Assembly (NCBI RefSeq): GCF_047345415.1
Contig: NZ_JBLFEP010000001.1
Location: 186,001 to 250,000 of the forward strand
Length of the DNA stretch: 64,000 nucleotides
Origin: Maribacter_C sp947494565
GTDB lineage: Bacteria; Bacteroidota; Bacteroidia; Flavobacteriales; Flavobacteriaceae
Direction of reading: 5' to 3'
In this document: in pieces, positions 45,207 through 54,041 of the stretch
How the letters are laid out: every line of letters starts with the position of its first letter
How positions within the stretch are numbered: the first letter of the stretch is position 1
Position numbers and translations under genes: made by a program
Notes under the pieces: generated by a model
Databases searched by the model: none
What the model saw: only the letters and a program-made list of their open reading frames with translations
What the model was told of the DNA's origin: nothing

Positions 45207-46439
45207 TTATTCTTCTAATTCTGCTTTTAGTATACGTACAACTTCCGAAATAGTTTCTTCCTCCAAATCGGTCCGCTTCACTAAATCGCTCACATCTTGC
45301 TCCAAGACGCTTCTGGCGGTATCCATTCCTATTTTCTTGAATTCCTCGATAATCCAAGCATCGATTTCATCCGAGAATTCGGTCAATTCCACATCCTCTT
45401 CAACACCCTCTCTAAACACATCTATTTCATAACCAGTAAGTTGCCCGGCCAGTCGTATGTTATGTCCTCCTCTACCGATGGCCTTGGATACCTCTTCTGG
45501 TTTCAAGTATACCTGAGCGGTCATTTTTTCATCGTTCAGTTTTACTGAGGATACCCGCGCAGGACTTAAGGCCCTGGTCACCATAAGCTGTGGGTTGGCC
45601 GTCCAGTTAATGACATCGATGTTTTCGTTCCCCAATTCACGAACTATGCCGTGAATACGAGAGCCTTTCATCCCGACACATGCCCCAACGGGATCGATAC
45701 GGTCGTCATAAGAATCTACGGCGACCTTAGCCTTTTCTCCAGGAATTCGTACGGCCTTCTTGATCGTGATCAAACCATCGAATACCTCGGGAATTTCTTG
45801 AAAAAACAATTGCTCCAAAAACTTGGGCGAACTTCGCGACATGATGATCGCCGGCTTGTTGCCTTTTAATTCAACACTCTCGATGATCCCGCGAACATTG
45901 TCCCCTTTCCTGAAAAAATCAGAAGGTATCTGACGGTCTTTTGGCAAGATGATCTCGTTACCTTCATCATCCAATAGTATAATGGCCTTATGCCTAATAT
46001 GATGCACCTCAGCTGTATATATCTCGCCTTCAAGGTCCTTGAATTGCTTGTAAATGGTGGTATTGTCATGTTCGTGAATCTTGGAGATCAGATTTTGACG
46101 CAATGCCAAAATCGCCCGTCTCCCCAAATCCATCAACTTCACCTCTTCGGACACATCTTCACCCACTTCAAAATCAGGCTCGATTTTACGCGCTTCCGAA
46201 AGCGAAATTTCTTCGTTGGGCTCCTCTACCTCACCATCTTCAACAACGATACGGTTTCTCCAAATTTCCAAATCGCCTTTATCGGGGTTGATAATGATAT
46301 CAAAGTTGTCATCCGAACCGAACTTCTTCTTGAGGGCGTTTCTAAAAACATCTTCCAAAATGGCCATCAAGGTTACTCTATCAATGAATTTATCGTCTTT
46401 GAATTCCGAGAATGATTCGATCAACGCAATATTTTCCAT
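45207..46439 (-). CDS. nusA: Transcription termination/antitermination factor NusA
   Basis: The product has 410 residues with the order N-terminal RNAP-binding domain, S1 (about 130-200, GEIYTAEVHHIRHKAI) and two KH domains (GACVGMKGSRIHGIVRELGNE region; AIGRGGHNIRLAGQLTGYEID). The tail is short and lacks the acidic repeats of E. coli NusA, as usual for Bacteroidota. It modulates pausing, termination and rRNA antitermination. It lies 13 bases after rimP. Confidence 0.97.
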   Translation of the reverse strand: MENIALIESFSEFKDDKFIDRVTLMAILEDVFRNALKKKFGSDDNFDIIINPDKGDLEIWRNRIVVEDGEVEEPNEEISLSEARKIEPDFEVGEDVSEEVKLMDLGRRAILALRQNLISKIHEHDNTTIYKQFKDLEGEIYTAEVHHIRHKAIILLDDEGNEIILPKDRQIPSDFFRKGDNVRGIIESVELKGNKPAIIMSRSSPKFLEQLFFQEIPEVFDGLITIKKAVRIPGEKAKVAVDSYDDRIDPVGACVGMKGSRIHGIVRELGNENIDVINWTANPQLMVTRALSPARVSSVKLNDEKMTAQVYLKPEEVSKAIGRGGHNIRLAGQLTGYEIDVFREGVEEDVELTEFSDEIDAWIIEEFKKIGMDTARSVLEQDVSDLVKRTDLEEETISEVVRILKAELEE

Positions 46440-46452
46440 GAGTTTACTACCG

Positions 46453-46914
46453 TTAAAATTTTAATATGACTTTTGCTTCTTTAATATCGGAAAAATCGAT
46501 TTCCTGTTTTTTCCGAACCGTTACTTTCCCTTTTCCTATGGGTTTGGGTTCCCGTGCTTTCCATTCCAGAATAATTCCCTCTTCGGTCACTTCAGTAAGA
46601 TTACCTTCAATCGTATCATCAGGAGTCCTCACTTCCATTTTCCGACCAAGATTCTTCTTGTATTGTCTTGGCAGCACCAAAGGTGCCGTAGCCCCAGCGG
46701 AAGCCACTTCCAATGCAAAATCGACCTCATCCCGATCCAGGTTATGCTCGATTGCCCTGCTGATCTTGATACAATCTTGTACCGTAACTCCCTCATCACC
46801 ATCAATAACGACCTTGATTCGATTATCGGTCGAGATCGAGAAATCGATCAAAAACAACGAACCGTCTTCTTCAAGAGCGCTATTCAATAACTCGGTGACT
46901 TTGTTCTGCAACAT
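46453..46914 (-). CDS. rimP: Ribosome maturation factor RimP
   Basis: The product has 153 residues, normal for RimP. The N-terminal alpha/beta domain contains IKVVIDGDEGVTVQDCIKISRAIEHNLD (split across 33-60), with the conserved VASAGATAPL segment in place of the usual S-P-G-ldrPL. The C-terminal SH3-like domain follows (RKMEVRTPDDTIEGNLTEV). It is needed for 30S maturation. It heads the rimP-nusA-infB operon, behind a leader of about 160 bases with hairpins. Confidence 0.93.
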   Translation of the reverse strand: MLQNKVTELLNSALEEDGSLFLIDFSISTDNRIKVVIDGDEGVTVQDCIKISRAIEHNLDRDEVDFALEVASAGATAPLVLPRQYKKNLGRKMEVRTPDDTIEGNLTEVTEEGIILEWKAREPKPIGKGKVTVRKKQEIDFSDIKEAKVILKF

Positions 46915-46958
46915 AATTCAGCATACTGTTCAAGGCCCAATCAGCCGACCTTAACGGG

Positions 46959-46977
46959 GACCATCGGTTCAATGGTC
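46959..46977 (-). promoter_or_regulatory. Second hairpin in the rimP leader
   Basis: GACCAT (46959-46964) pairs with ATGGTC (46972-46977) around a seven-base loop, about 45 bases upstream of the rimP ATG and downstream of the terminator-like hairpin. Confidence 0.4.
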
Positions 46978-47024
46978 TTTTCTTCGACCCGCTTGTCAAA
47001 GGGATTCGAACGAACTTCTAACAA

Positions 47025-47053
47025 ACAAAAAAGAGGACTTAAAAGGTCCCCTC
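47025..47053 (-). terminator. Terminator-like hairpin (possible attenuator) in the rimP-nusA-infB leader
   Basis: On the minus strand GAGGGGAC and GTCCTCTT form an eight-pair stem with two G-T wobbles around CTTTTAA. The stem overlaps and is followed by a T-run. It begins roughly 25 bases downstream of the predicted transcription start, inside the leader. Confidence 0.5.
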
Positions 47054-47082
47054 ATGAATACTCGTATATCCGTTCAGTGGCG

Positions 47083-47112
47083 CAAATATACAATTTTTCC
47101 ATTATTCCACAA
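47083..47112 (-). promoter_or_regulatory. Promoter of the rimP-nusA-infB operon
   Basis: On the minus strand CTTG (TTG at 47112-47110) is followed by exactly 19 bases and TATATTTG (47090-47083), an excellent Bacteroidota match. Start would be near 47076, about 160 bases before rimP. Confidence 0.7.
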
Positions 47113-47148
47113 GTGTTATTGACACACTATCCAACAAACAATTACGTT

Positions 47149-47161
47149 GTCATAACATGAC
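47149..47161. promoter_or_regulatory. Short inverted repeat upstream of the antiporter gene
   Basis: GTCAT and ATGAC flank a three-base centre, 94 bases before the antiporter ATG. It could be a regulator site; evidence is only the symmetry. Confidence 0.3.
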
Positions 47162-47254
47162 CTATGGGAGCCTATTGGCCCCCGCAGGGACGTATCAAGA
47201 AACCACAGCGGTTTTAAGATTAAATAGTACTTTTAATCAAAATCAACCCCGACC

Positions 47255-48625
47255 ATGGAAATATTCTCTTCTTACAATGTGATCATCGAAGCCTCCATTA
47301 TCGTAATTCTATCGTTTTGGTTTAACGGGCTCGCGAAGAAAACCAACGTACCCTCGGTACTGATGCTCATTTTGTTGGGCATTTTGATCAAAATCGGCTT
47401 GGACATTTTCGCTCCGCGCACTCCAGATTTTGAAGGATCGCTAGAAATATTAGGTACCGTAGGCCTGATCATGATCGTTCTCGAGGCCGCCTTGGAATTG
47501 GAACTCAAGAAGGAGAAACTCATTCCTATTCTCAAATCGATGGCCATTGCCTTGATCGGACTCGTAGGTTCGGCTTGGGTGGCGGCGTTAATACTCTATC
47601 AGTTCATTGACGGCATGACCATGCAATCCGCCTGGTTGTACGCCACACCTTTGTCTATTTTATCAAGTGCGATCATCATCCCCAGCGTCGGTGGATTGGC
47701 CGATGCCAAAAAAGAATTCCACATCTATGAAAGTACCTTTTCCGATATTTTCGGGATCATGATGTTCTACTTTTTGACCGGGGGACTCAACCCCGCCGAA
47801 GATGGAGGCGTGGTGGGCTTTTCGATCAACTTGCTACTCACTATCGTTATCGCCGTTGTTGCCAGCTATGCCATCATATTGATTTTTCAACGCATTAAGA
47901 GTCAAGCCAAATTGTTTTTGTTGATTGCGGTCTTACTCCTGCTGTATGCTTTAGGAAAGAAAATGCACCTTTCTTCATTGATCATTATCTTGATTTTCGG
48001 ACTCATCGTCAAGAATATCAAACTGTTCTTTCCTGGAAAGACCGCTATATTTCTGGAAGAGGAGAAGATGAAGCACATTTATCACGACCTCCATATCATC
48101 ACTTTGGAAACCGCTTTTATCGTCCGAACCTTTTTCTTCGTCATATTCGGAATCACTATTGTACTCTCTTCTTTGTTGAGTCTCAAAGTGGCCTTGATCA
48201 GTATTTTGATCATTGCTTCCATTTATCTCATCCGTTGGGGAATTTTGCGTGTTTTTATCGGAAAGGACATCTTGCCGCAGCTATTTATCGCACCTCGGGG
48301 ATTGATTACGGTACTCCTTTTCTATGCTATTCCGGCCCAAGCCAAAATACCGGGGTTTGAATCGGGCATTCTACTCTTCGTGATTATCGCCACCAGCTTG
48401 GTCATGACCTGGGCCATGATCAAGGACAAACGCAAAATGGGCACACTTTTAGATGAAATCGATCAGGAAATTTTGGCACGCAATGAGGCCGAGGATGCTT
48501 TGAATGAACAGTTACAAAAAGAAGAAATAGAAACAACTGAACCCAAAGGTATCGAAGAAAAAACCAATGCTGAGAAACCCATTCAAGGACCTCTTGACGC
48601 CAACGACGAAACGATACCGGAATAA
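47255..48625 (+). CDS. Cation:proton antiporter, CPA family
   Basis: The product has 456 residues with about 12 membrane helices to residue 393, then a hydrophilic Glu/Lys-rich tail. Conserved acidic residues lie in the membrane part, including STFSDIFGIMMFYF. This matches CPA1/CPA2-type Na+/H+ or K+/H+ exchangers. The ion specificity cannot be read. It stands divergent from rimP, followed by a hairpin and the PH-domain gene 71 bases on. Confidence 0.88.
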   Translation: MEIFSSYNVIIEASIIVILSFWFNGLAKKTNVPSVLMLILLGILIKIGLDIFAPRTPDFEGSLEILGTVGLIMIVLEAALELELKKEKLIPILKSMAIALIGLVGSAWVAALILYQFIDGMTMQSAWLYATPLSILSSAIIIPSVGGLADAKKEFHIYESTFSDIFGIMMFYFLTGGLNPAEDGGVVGFSINLLLTIVIAVVASYAIILIFQRIKSQAKLFLLIAVLLLLYALGKKMHLSSLIIILIFGLIVKNIKLFFPGKTAIFLEEEKMKHIYHDLHIITLETAFIVRTFFFVIFGITIVLSSLLSLKVALISILIIASIYLIRWGILRVFIGKDILPQLFIAPRGLITVLLFYAIPAQAKIPGFESGILLFVIIATSLVMTWAMIKDKRKMGTLLDEIDQEILARNEAEDALNEQLQKEEIETTEPKGIEEKTNAEKPIQGPLDANDETIPE

Positions 48626-48626
48626 G

Positions 48627-48653
48627 CTTGAAGACACCATTGACTTCTTCAAG
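48627..48653 (+). repeat. 8-bp inverted repeat after the antiporter gene
   Basis: CTTGAAGA (48627-48634) and TCTTCAAG (48646-48653) can form a hairpin with an 11-base loop directly after the antiporter stop. There is no T-run, so it is not a classical terminator. Confidence 0.45.
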
Positions 48654-48696
48654 TACAGGATAGGTCGTGGTTTAACTCTGTTGAATCCATTAAGAA

Positions 48697-49107
48697 ATGA
48701 AGAAATACCCTTCGAAAATCAATTATGGACTGTTCATTTTTATACTGATCGTTTTGATCGGTAGTGCGATTCCTTTGATTGCCCAAGCCGTTTGGCCCGC
48801 TCTTTTGATCAACGGCGCGGTACTACTTTTTGTGGCCCACCTTTATAGGAACACCTATTACATACTCGACAACCGTTTTCTAAAGATCACCTCAGGGGTA
48901 CTTATCACTAAAAAAATCGAAATTCAATCCATCACAGGCGTCGTGAAAACTAAAACGATCATCAGTGCCCCAGCCTTGTCATTTGACCGATTGGAGATTA
49001 GCTATGGCCAAAGCAGCAGTGTTGTCATTTCACCAAAGGACAAGGCAATATTTATCGCCCACCTATTCAAGCTAAATCCGCAAATCAACATGCCGGAACA
49101 GGACTAG
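48697..49107 (+). CDS. Small PH-domain membrane protein
   Basis: The product has 136 residues. Two adjacent hydrophobic segments (about 9-28 and 31-48) are followed by a bacterial PH-like domain (YYILDNRFLKITSGVLITKKIEIQ, split here for length at about 54-77). Such two-helix plus bPH proteins are common in Bacteroidota; their function is unknown. It lies 71 bases after the antiporter on the same strand, possibly on the same transcript. Confidence 0.75.
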   Translation: MKKYPSKINYGLFIFILIVLIGSAIPLIAQAVWPALLINGAVLLFVAHLYRNTYYILDNRFLKITSGVLITKKIEIQSITGVVKTKTIISAPALSFDRLEISYGQSSSVVISPKDKAIFIAHLFKLNPQINMPEQD

Positions 49108-49213
49108 TACCGTCTGAATTTTCAACCTCAGGAGTCATTTGTCTTCCAAACATTTTCAAACCTCTTTTTGAACCAATACATTTATGGGGAATCCTATTCC
49201 TAAAGCATAGCTC

Positions 49214-49840
49214 ATGAACAGACGATTATTGTTAAGCACTATAGGTCTTAGCCCTTTGGCCCTGATTTCAGCCAAAATTCCCGTAACAGACACCCCTATT
49301 GTCGACAATCTTATCAAACGATGGAAGAATTCAAAAACGTACACAGCAAAGGTATTTGAAGCGATGCCGGCAGAACATATCGAATATAGCCCCACCGAAG
49401 AACAAATGAGCTTCGCCCAGCATTTCATGCATTTGGGGTATACGAACAACTCTTTTATCGGCGTACTGGTCGATGACAAAACCTACCCCGATTACAACGC
49501 ACTTAAGGATGCCGATTTCTTCTTGGAACGTCCAGATCCTGTAAGTCCATTTTTTCCAGACCGTATGCAAAAAAGGGAGGCGGAACAGAATAAGGCCCTG
49601 GTATCGGCATACCTCACCTCGACCTTTGATTATGTCCTCTCAAGTTTGGAAAACCTAAATGATGCCCTACTGACCCGTGGGGAAGATAAAGTAAAGCCGT
49701 GGTATCTTGAAGGCCATACGAATCTTGACCTCATTCTACGCAGTGAAAGTCATACCGCACATCATCGTGCTCAGGCGATAACCTATTTGCGGATGAAGGG
49801 TATTCAGCCACCGGGGTATTCGAAGAACAATACGTTTTGA
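49214..49840 (+). CDS. DinB-family protein with exported N-terminus
   Basis: The product has 208 residues. It begins MNRRLLLSTIGLSPLALISA, a Tat-like or Sec-like signal. The body is a DinB four-helix bundle, with the metal-binding His pattern visible: AQHFMHLGY and SHTAHHRAQAITYLR. The closing GIQPPGY is typical of Bacteroidota DinB proteins. Related enzymes are thiol-dependent metalloenzymes, but the substrate here is unknown. It converges on tRNA-Gln. Confidence 0.82.
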   Translation: MNRRLLLSTIGLSPLALISAKIPVTDTPIVDNLIKRWKNSKTYTAKVFEAMPAEHIEYSPTEEQMSFAQHFMHLGYTNNSFIGVLVDDKTYPDYNALKDADFFLERPDPVSPFFPDRMQKREAEQNKALVSAYLTSTFDYVLSSLENLNDALLTRGEDKVKPWYLEGHTNLDLILRSESHTAHHRAQAITYLRMKGIQPPGYSKNNTF

Positions 49841-49877
49841 ATAAATGGGGTAAACTTTTCCGCTGGAATTTGTTCCA

Positions 49878-49904
49878 CAAAAAAATCCCGCTAGTAGCGG
49901 GATT
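49878..49904 (-). terminator. Terminator of tRNA-Gln
   Basis: AATCCCGC pairs with GCGGGATT around a short loop; on the minus strand the stem is followed by about seven T residues. It lies just downstream of the tRNA. Confidence 0.85.
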
Positions 49905-49916
49905 CGTTCAATTATG

Positions 49917-49988
49917 TTGGCCCACAAGGACTCGAACCTTGAATGACGGTACCAAAAACCGGAGTGTTGCCAATTACACCATGGGCCA
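49917..49988 (-). tRNA. tRNA-Gln (anticodon TTG)
   Basis: The minus strand begins TGGCCCATGGTGTAATTGG and ends CTTGTGGGCCA plus discriminator A. The acceptor stem (TGGCCCA with TGGGCCA) pairs perfectly over 7 bp. The anticodon loop TTTTGGT gives TTG at positions 34-36. The T-arm is CAAGG-TTCGAGT-CCTTG. CCA is not encoded. It has its own promoter and terminator. Confidence 0.96.
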
Positions 49989-50031
49989 GTGCCATTTTGT
50001 ACTAGAATATTCCTTGGTACAAAAGAGGATG

Positions 50032-50062
50032 CAAATTTAAAACAAAGTTTGGTTTGCACAAA
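50032..50062 (-). promoter_or_regulatory. Promoter of tRNA-Gln
   Basis: TTTG (50062-50059 on the minus strand), exactly 19 bases, then TAAATTTG (50039-50032). This is a full match to TTTG-N19-TAnnTTTG, about 44 bases upstream of the mature tRNA 5' end. Confidence 0.75.
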
Positions 50063-50271
50063 CATTTTTAAATACAATAATGGAAAAAGTCACATTCCCT
50101 ATTTCCCACAACAATAGCAGCACGAAACAAGGCTTCACATGGCGGCACATGGCGCCCCTTGAAAGTACTGACAGCAAAGTGCATTCAACGCCTGTTAAAC
50201 CTTTGTCAAAAATCCGTAGGCATCTAATAATGAATTCGTAAATTCGCCCCATCTGTTAAACAGCGACGTAC

Positions 50272-53200
50272 ATGTTTTCAAAGAACTTCGAAAAATGGGA
50301 CACCATCTTAGGATGGGTTGTTTTTTTTATTGCCCTGATCACCTACTTTATTACCGTTGAACCGACAAGTAGTTTTTGGGATGCCGGTGAATATATCGCC
50401 ACCTCCGCCAAATTACAAGTAGGCCACCCACCAGGAGCTCCTTTGTTGCAAATGATCGGTGCGTTCTTCGCCATGTTCGCCTTCGGCGATGACCAGATCG
50501 CGCGAATGGTCAACTTCGTATCAGGTGCCTCTAGCGCCTTTACGATCTTGTTCATGTTTTGGACAATCACCAATCTGACCCGAAAACTGATCGCTAAAAA
50601 AGACCAATTTACCAACAGTAAGGCCATCGCGGTCTTGGGCAGTGGTCTCGTCGGTAGCCTGGCCTTTGCCTACTCCGATAGTTTTTGGTTTAATGCCGCG
50701 GAAACGGAAGTGTATGCCATGGCCAGTTTTATTATGGCATTGTTGTTATGGCTCGGACTCAAATGGACCGATAATCTTGACCATCCACGCGGGAATCGTT
50801 GGTTGGTACTGATTTCTTTCGTAGTCGGCCTTACCTTCGGTATTCAGTTCATGGGCTTTTTGGCCATCCCTTCCATTGGTCTACTGTATTATTTCAAAAC
50901 GTACAAAACTACCACGGTCAAGAATTTTCTACTGGCCAATATCATCGTAGTAGCGATATTGATGCTGGTCTATAAATTCTCATTGACCTATGTGCTGCAG
51001 TTTTTCGGCTGGGGCGAGGTCTTTTTTGTCAATACGATCGGCCTACCGTTCAATTCGGGTTCCATTATCATTGGACTCCTTTTCATTTCGGCATTTTACT
51101 TTGGGCTTAATTATACGCGAAAGAACAATTATCGTACGGCAAATACCATTGTGCTGTGTTTGATGTTCCTGTTCTTCGGTTTTTCTTCTTGGATCATGCT
51201 CCCTATTCGTGCCAACGCACAGGTCGTCATTAACGAGAACAACCCGGCGGACGCCAGAGCCCTTTTGGCCTACTACAACCGTGAGCAGTACCCTGGTGTC
51301 GACAGCCCCATTTACGGCGCTTACTATTCGGATGCCTTTGCTCCTGCGGGGAAGGAAAAGGATGAAAAGCCCAAATACGAACGTGACGAAAAGTTGGGTA
51401 AGTACGTCATCGTGAATCTTTACAAAGATGCCTTGCAAGACGCCCACGAAGACCATGTCGGTATTCTTCCGCGAATGTGGAGCACCCAACATGCTGAAAA
51501 CTATATGCGCTATTTCGGTCCGCTTGACTTCAAGATGAAGCAATCGAACGAAGAGCTACGAGAAGCGGTAAAACAGGTAAAAGATGGCTTTGCGGCGGGG
51601 GAAATCGATGCGGATCAGTACATCAGTTTTCTCCGTAGGTTCAGTGACTATATCGAGGTGGAACCCCCTTCGGTCTGGGACAATGTGAAGTATATGTTCG
51701 AATTTCAATTCGGGTATATGTACTGGCGTTATTTTATGTGGAATTTCACCGGAAAACAAAATGACGTACAAGGACGATACAATCAAAACGGCAATTGGTT
51801 GAGTGGTGTTGATTTTATCGACAGCGCACGACCGGTTCTAGGAAGCCAAGATAATCTACCCAGTGATGTCGAAAACAATAAGGGTCGGAACACCTACTAT
51901 TTTTTACCACTTATTCTGGGCATCATAGGCCTGGTCTTTCAAGTTTCAAAAAACCCGAAACAGTTTTGGGTACTATTCATTTTCTTCATGTTCACGGGCA
52001 TCGCTATCCAATTTTATACGAACCCGTATATCTTTCAACCCCGTGAACGGGATTATTCTTTGGTGGGCTCCTTCTACATTTTCGCCTTATGGATCGGTTT
52101 AGGGGTCTACGGCCTGTTCGATGAGTTTCGAAAACTGCTTTCCCCAAAAATTCTAGCACCGACGGTGACTGTGCTTTGTTTATTGGCCGTACCCACGGTG
52201 ATGGCCTATCAGAATTGGGATGACCATGACCGTTCGAATCGTTTTACAGCGAATTCTACCGCGAAAGCCTACCTTGACTCCTGTCAGAAAGATGCCGGTG
52301 CCATCTTATTTACCATTGGTGACAACGACACCTTTCCACTCTGGTACGCCCAAGAAATAGAGGGATACCGTACAGACGTTCGCGTAGTCTGTACGAGCCT
52401 TTTCGAGACGGATTGGTACATTGACCAGATGAAGCGCAAGGCGTACGAAAGTGAGGCTATACCCTCCCAGATCACCCATGAAAAGTACCGTTGGGGGTCT
52501 CGTGATGTATTATACCACCAAAATGCGGACGCGCTCTTCAACAAACAGGTATCTGAAAGTCGCTGGACGATCCAGGCCTTTATCGAATGGGTAGCAGGTG
52601 ACAAACCAGAAACAAAATTGAAATACTATTTTCAAAAAGCAGGTGCCGATCCCGATGCTTATTCTGAAAATGTCCAGAACATCGTGTACTACCCCACCAC
52701 TAAATTGCGAATTCCTGTCAATAAAAAGAATGTATTGGAAAGTGGTCTGGTCAAGCAAAAAGATACAGCACTCATTGTAGATTACATTGATATCGACCTT
52801 CCTTCTAGTGCCATCACCAAAAAAAGCATGATGATGTTGGATATTTTGGCCAACAATGATTGGGAACGACCGATTTACTTTTCAGGGGGAAGTTTTGACG
52901 ATGCCGAATTCATTTGGATGAAAGATTATCTGCAATTGGACGGACTAGCCTATAAATTGGTACCTATAAAAACAGAGCGGGAAAACGGTTTTGAAATGGG
53001 CCGTATCGATAGCGCCCTCATGTACGATATCGTGACCAACTGGGAATGGGGCAATTCAGGCGATCCGGATATCTACCATGATACCCAAACCCGAATACAA
53101 GGGGTGACGTTCCGTAGTAATCTGGCACGGTTAACGGAAACCTTGCTCGAGGAAAATAAGATAGAAAAGGCGAAAGAGATCATCGATATCGCCATGAACA

Positions 53201-53640
53201 ACATGCCTTTGGATCAGTTCGGCTACTACACCCTTGTTGAACCTTTTATAGACGGTTATTATAGGGTTGGGGAAACCTCTAAGGGTAGGGAACTTTTTGA
53301 CCGCTTAAAAACCAAGTATCAAGAACGATTGAACTATTATTCCTTGCTGCCAATCGAGCAAAAGATAAGTCGTGGAGAAGATATTTTAGGTGACATGGAG
53401 GCGTACAACAGAATCGTGGACATTTTGGTCATCAACAAGGACCAAGAAAAAGCGGAAAAAGAGACACTTATTTTCAATGAGTTCTTCGATAAATTTTATG
53501 GTGATCAATTCGAAAACCCAAGGGCCGCGCCCCCAATCGAGGACAACCCCGATTTACCCGATTCCGTTCAACTCAACTCGGATACCATTCAAAGGGATAC
53601 GTTGACTACGGCACCAGCCGATACGGCAGGAGTGGAATAA
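50272..53640 (+). CDS. GT117-family (DUF2723) membrane protein
   Basis: The product has 1122 residues. The N-terminal half (about 10-620) has many membrane helices. It carries the DUF2723 signature FWDAGEYIATSAKLQVGHPP near 36-55 and later SDSFWFNAAETEVYA. A large soluble C-terminal part includes FTIGDNDTFPLWYAQEIEG and ends in a Thr/Asp-rich tail. DUF2723 proteins are annotated as glycosyltransferase family 117, a protein O-mannosyltransferase-like fold (family knowledge). A role in O-glycosylation of exported proteins is inference. It is transcribed alone, with the thioredoxin gene converging 12 bases past its stop. Confidence 0.9.
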   Translation: MFSKNFEKWDTILGWVVFFIALITYFITVEPTSSFWDAGEYIATSAKLQVGHPPGAPLLQMIGAFFAMFAFGDDQIARMVNFVSGASSAFTILFMFWTITNLTRKLIAKKDQFTNSKAIAVLGSGLVGSLAFAYSDSFWFNAAETEVYAMASFIMALLLWLGLKWTDNLDHPRGNRWLVLISFVVGLTFGIQFMGFLAIPSIGLLYYFKTYKTTTVKNFLLANIIVVAILMLVYKFSLTYVLQFFGWGEVFFVNTIGLPFNSGSIIIGLLFISAFYFGLNYTRKNNYRTANTIVLCLMFLFFGFSSWIMLPIRANAQVVINENNPADARALLAYYNREQYPGVDSPIYGAYYSDAFAPAGKEKDEKPKYERDEKLGKYVIVNLYKDALQDAHEDHVGILPRMWSTQHAENYMRYFGPLDFKMKQSNEELREAVKQVKDGFAAGEIDADQYISFLRRFSDYIEVEPPSVWDNVKYMFEFQFGYMYWRYFMWNFTGKQNDVQGRYNQNGNWLSGVDFIDSARPVLGSQDNLPSDVENNKGRNTYYFLPLILGIIGLVFQVSKNPKQFWVLFIFFMFTGIAIQFYTNPYIFQPRERDYSLVGSFYIFALWIGLGVYGLFDEFRKLLSPKILAPTVTVLCLLAVPTVMAYQNWDDHDRSNRFTANSTAKAYLDSCQKDAGAILFTIGDNDTFPLWYAQEIEGYRTDVRVVCTSLFETDWYIDQMKRKAYESEAIPSQITHEKYRWGSRDVLYHQNADALFNKQVSESRWTIQAFIEWVAGDKPETKLKYYFQKAGADPDAYSENVQNIVYYPTTKLRIPVNKKNVLESGLVKQKDTALIVDYIDIDLPSSAITKKSMMMLDILANNDWERPIYFSGGSFDDAEFIWMKDYLQLDGLAYKLVPIKTERENGFEMGRIDSALMYDIVTNWEWGNSGDPDIYHDTQTRIQGVTFRSNLARLTETLLEENKIEKAKEIIDIAMNNMPLDQFGYYTLVEPFIDGYYRVGETSKGRELFDRLKTKYQERLNYYSLLPIEQKISRGEDILGDMEAYNRIVDILVINKDQEKAEKETLIFNEFFDKFYGDQFENPRAAPPIEDNPDLPDSVQLNSDTIQRDTLTTAPADTAGVE

Positions 53641-53652
53641 AGGAAGATTTTA

Positions 53653-53949
53653 TTAGAGGTATTCGTTCAAGATACCGATTAGGGTGTTGGCATCTTGCTC
53701 TCCGCTTTGTCGCCAGACCATTTCCCCTTTTTTGTAGATCATCAATGTGGGCAATCCTTTTACGCGTAAGGCCTGTGAGAGTTCTTTGTTCTTATCTACA
53801 TCAATTTTTATGACTTTCCCTTTATCGCCCAATGCGGCGGCCACATCGCGAAGAACAGGATGCATTGAGGTCGATTGGTCATTCCATTCCGCATAAAAAT
53901 CCAATAGTACCGGAACCTTTAAATCGATAAGTTCACCAAATTTTGACAT
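53653..53949 (-). CDS. Thioredoxin-like protein lacking the CxxC motif
   Basis: The product has 98 residues. The fold is recognisable from VPVLLDFYAEWNDQSTSMHP near 14-33, KVIKIDVDKNKELSQAL and GLPTLMIYKKGEMVWRQSG. The usual WCGPC is replaced by WNDQSTS, so neither redox Cys is present. It cannot be a disulfide reductase of the normal kind. Short Cys-less thioredoxin-like proteins are seen in Flavobacteriaceae. A TACATTTG element precedes it at 53980-53973. Confidence 0.85.
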   Translation of the reverse strand: MSKFGELIDLKVPVLLDFYAEWNDQSTSMHPVLRDVAAALGDKGKVIKIDVDKNKELSQALRVKGLPTLMIYKKGEMVWRQSGEQDANTLIGILNEYL

Positions 53950-54041
53950 ACCTAAATCATTGATTTATCGACCAAATGTAGTAAAAATTGTTAAATCTAT
54001 AGCTAAACCCTAGGGTACATAGTGTTTTCAAGAGGTTAAAT

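Larger units (their letters stand above)
46915..47254. other. Divergent rimP / antiporter intergenic region
   Basis: This 340-base gap has no gene. It holds the rimP promoter, its hairpin-rich leader, and, nearer the antiporter, an inverted repeat GTCAT-AAC-ATGAC (47149-47161). A TTCGAA-containing stretch near 47005 resembles a tRNA T-loop, but the flanks do not pair, so no tRNA is called. Confidence 0.7.

Noticed and set aside
46990..47020. tRNA-like T-loop sequence (GTTCGAATCCC on the minus strand) before rimP, recalling the metY-rimP-nusA order of E. coli
   Set aside because: The flanking bases do not form a T-stem and no acceptor or anticodon arm can be drawn.
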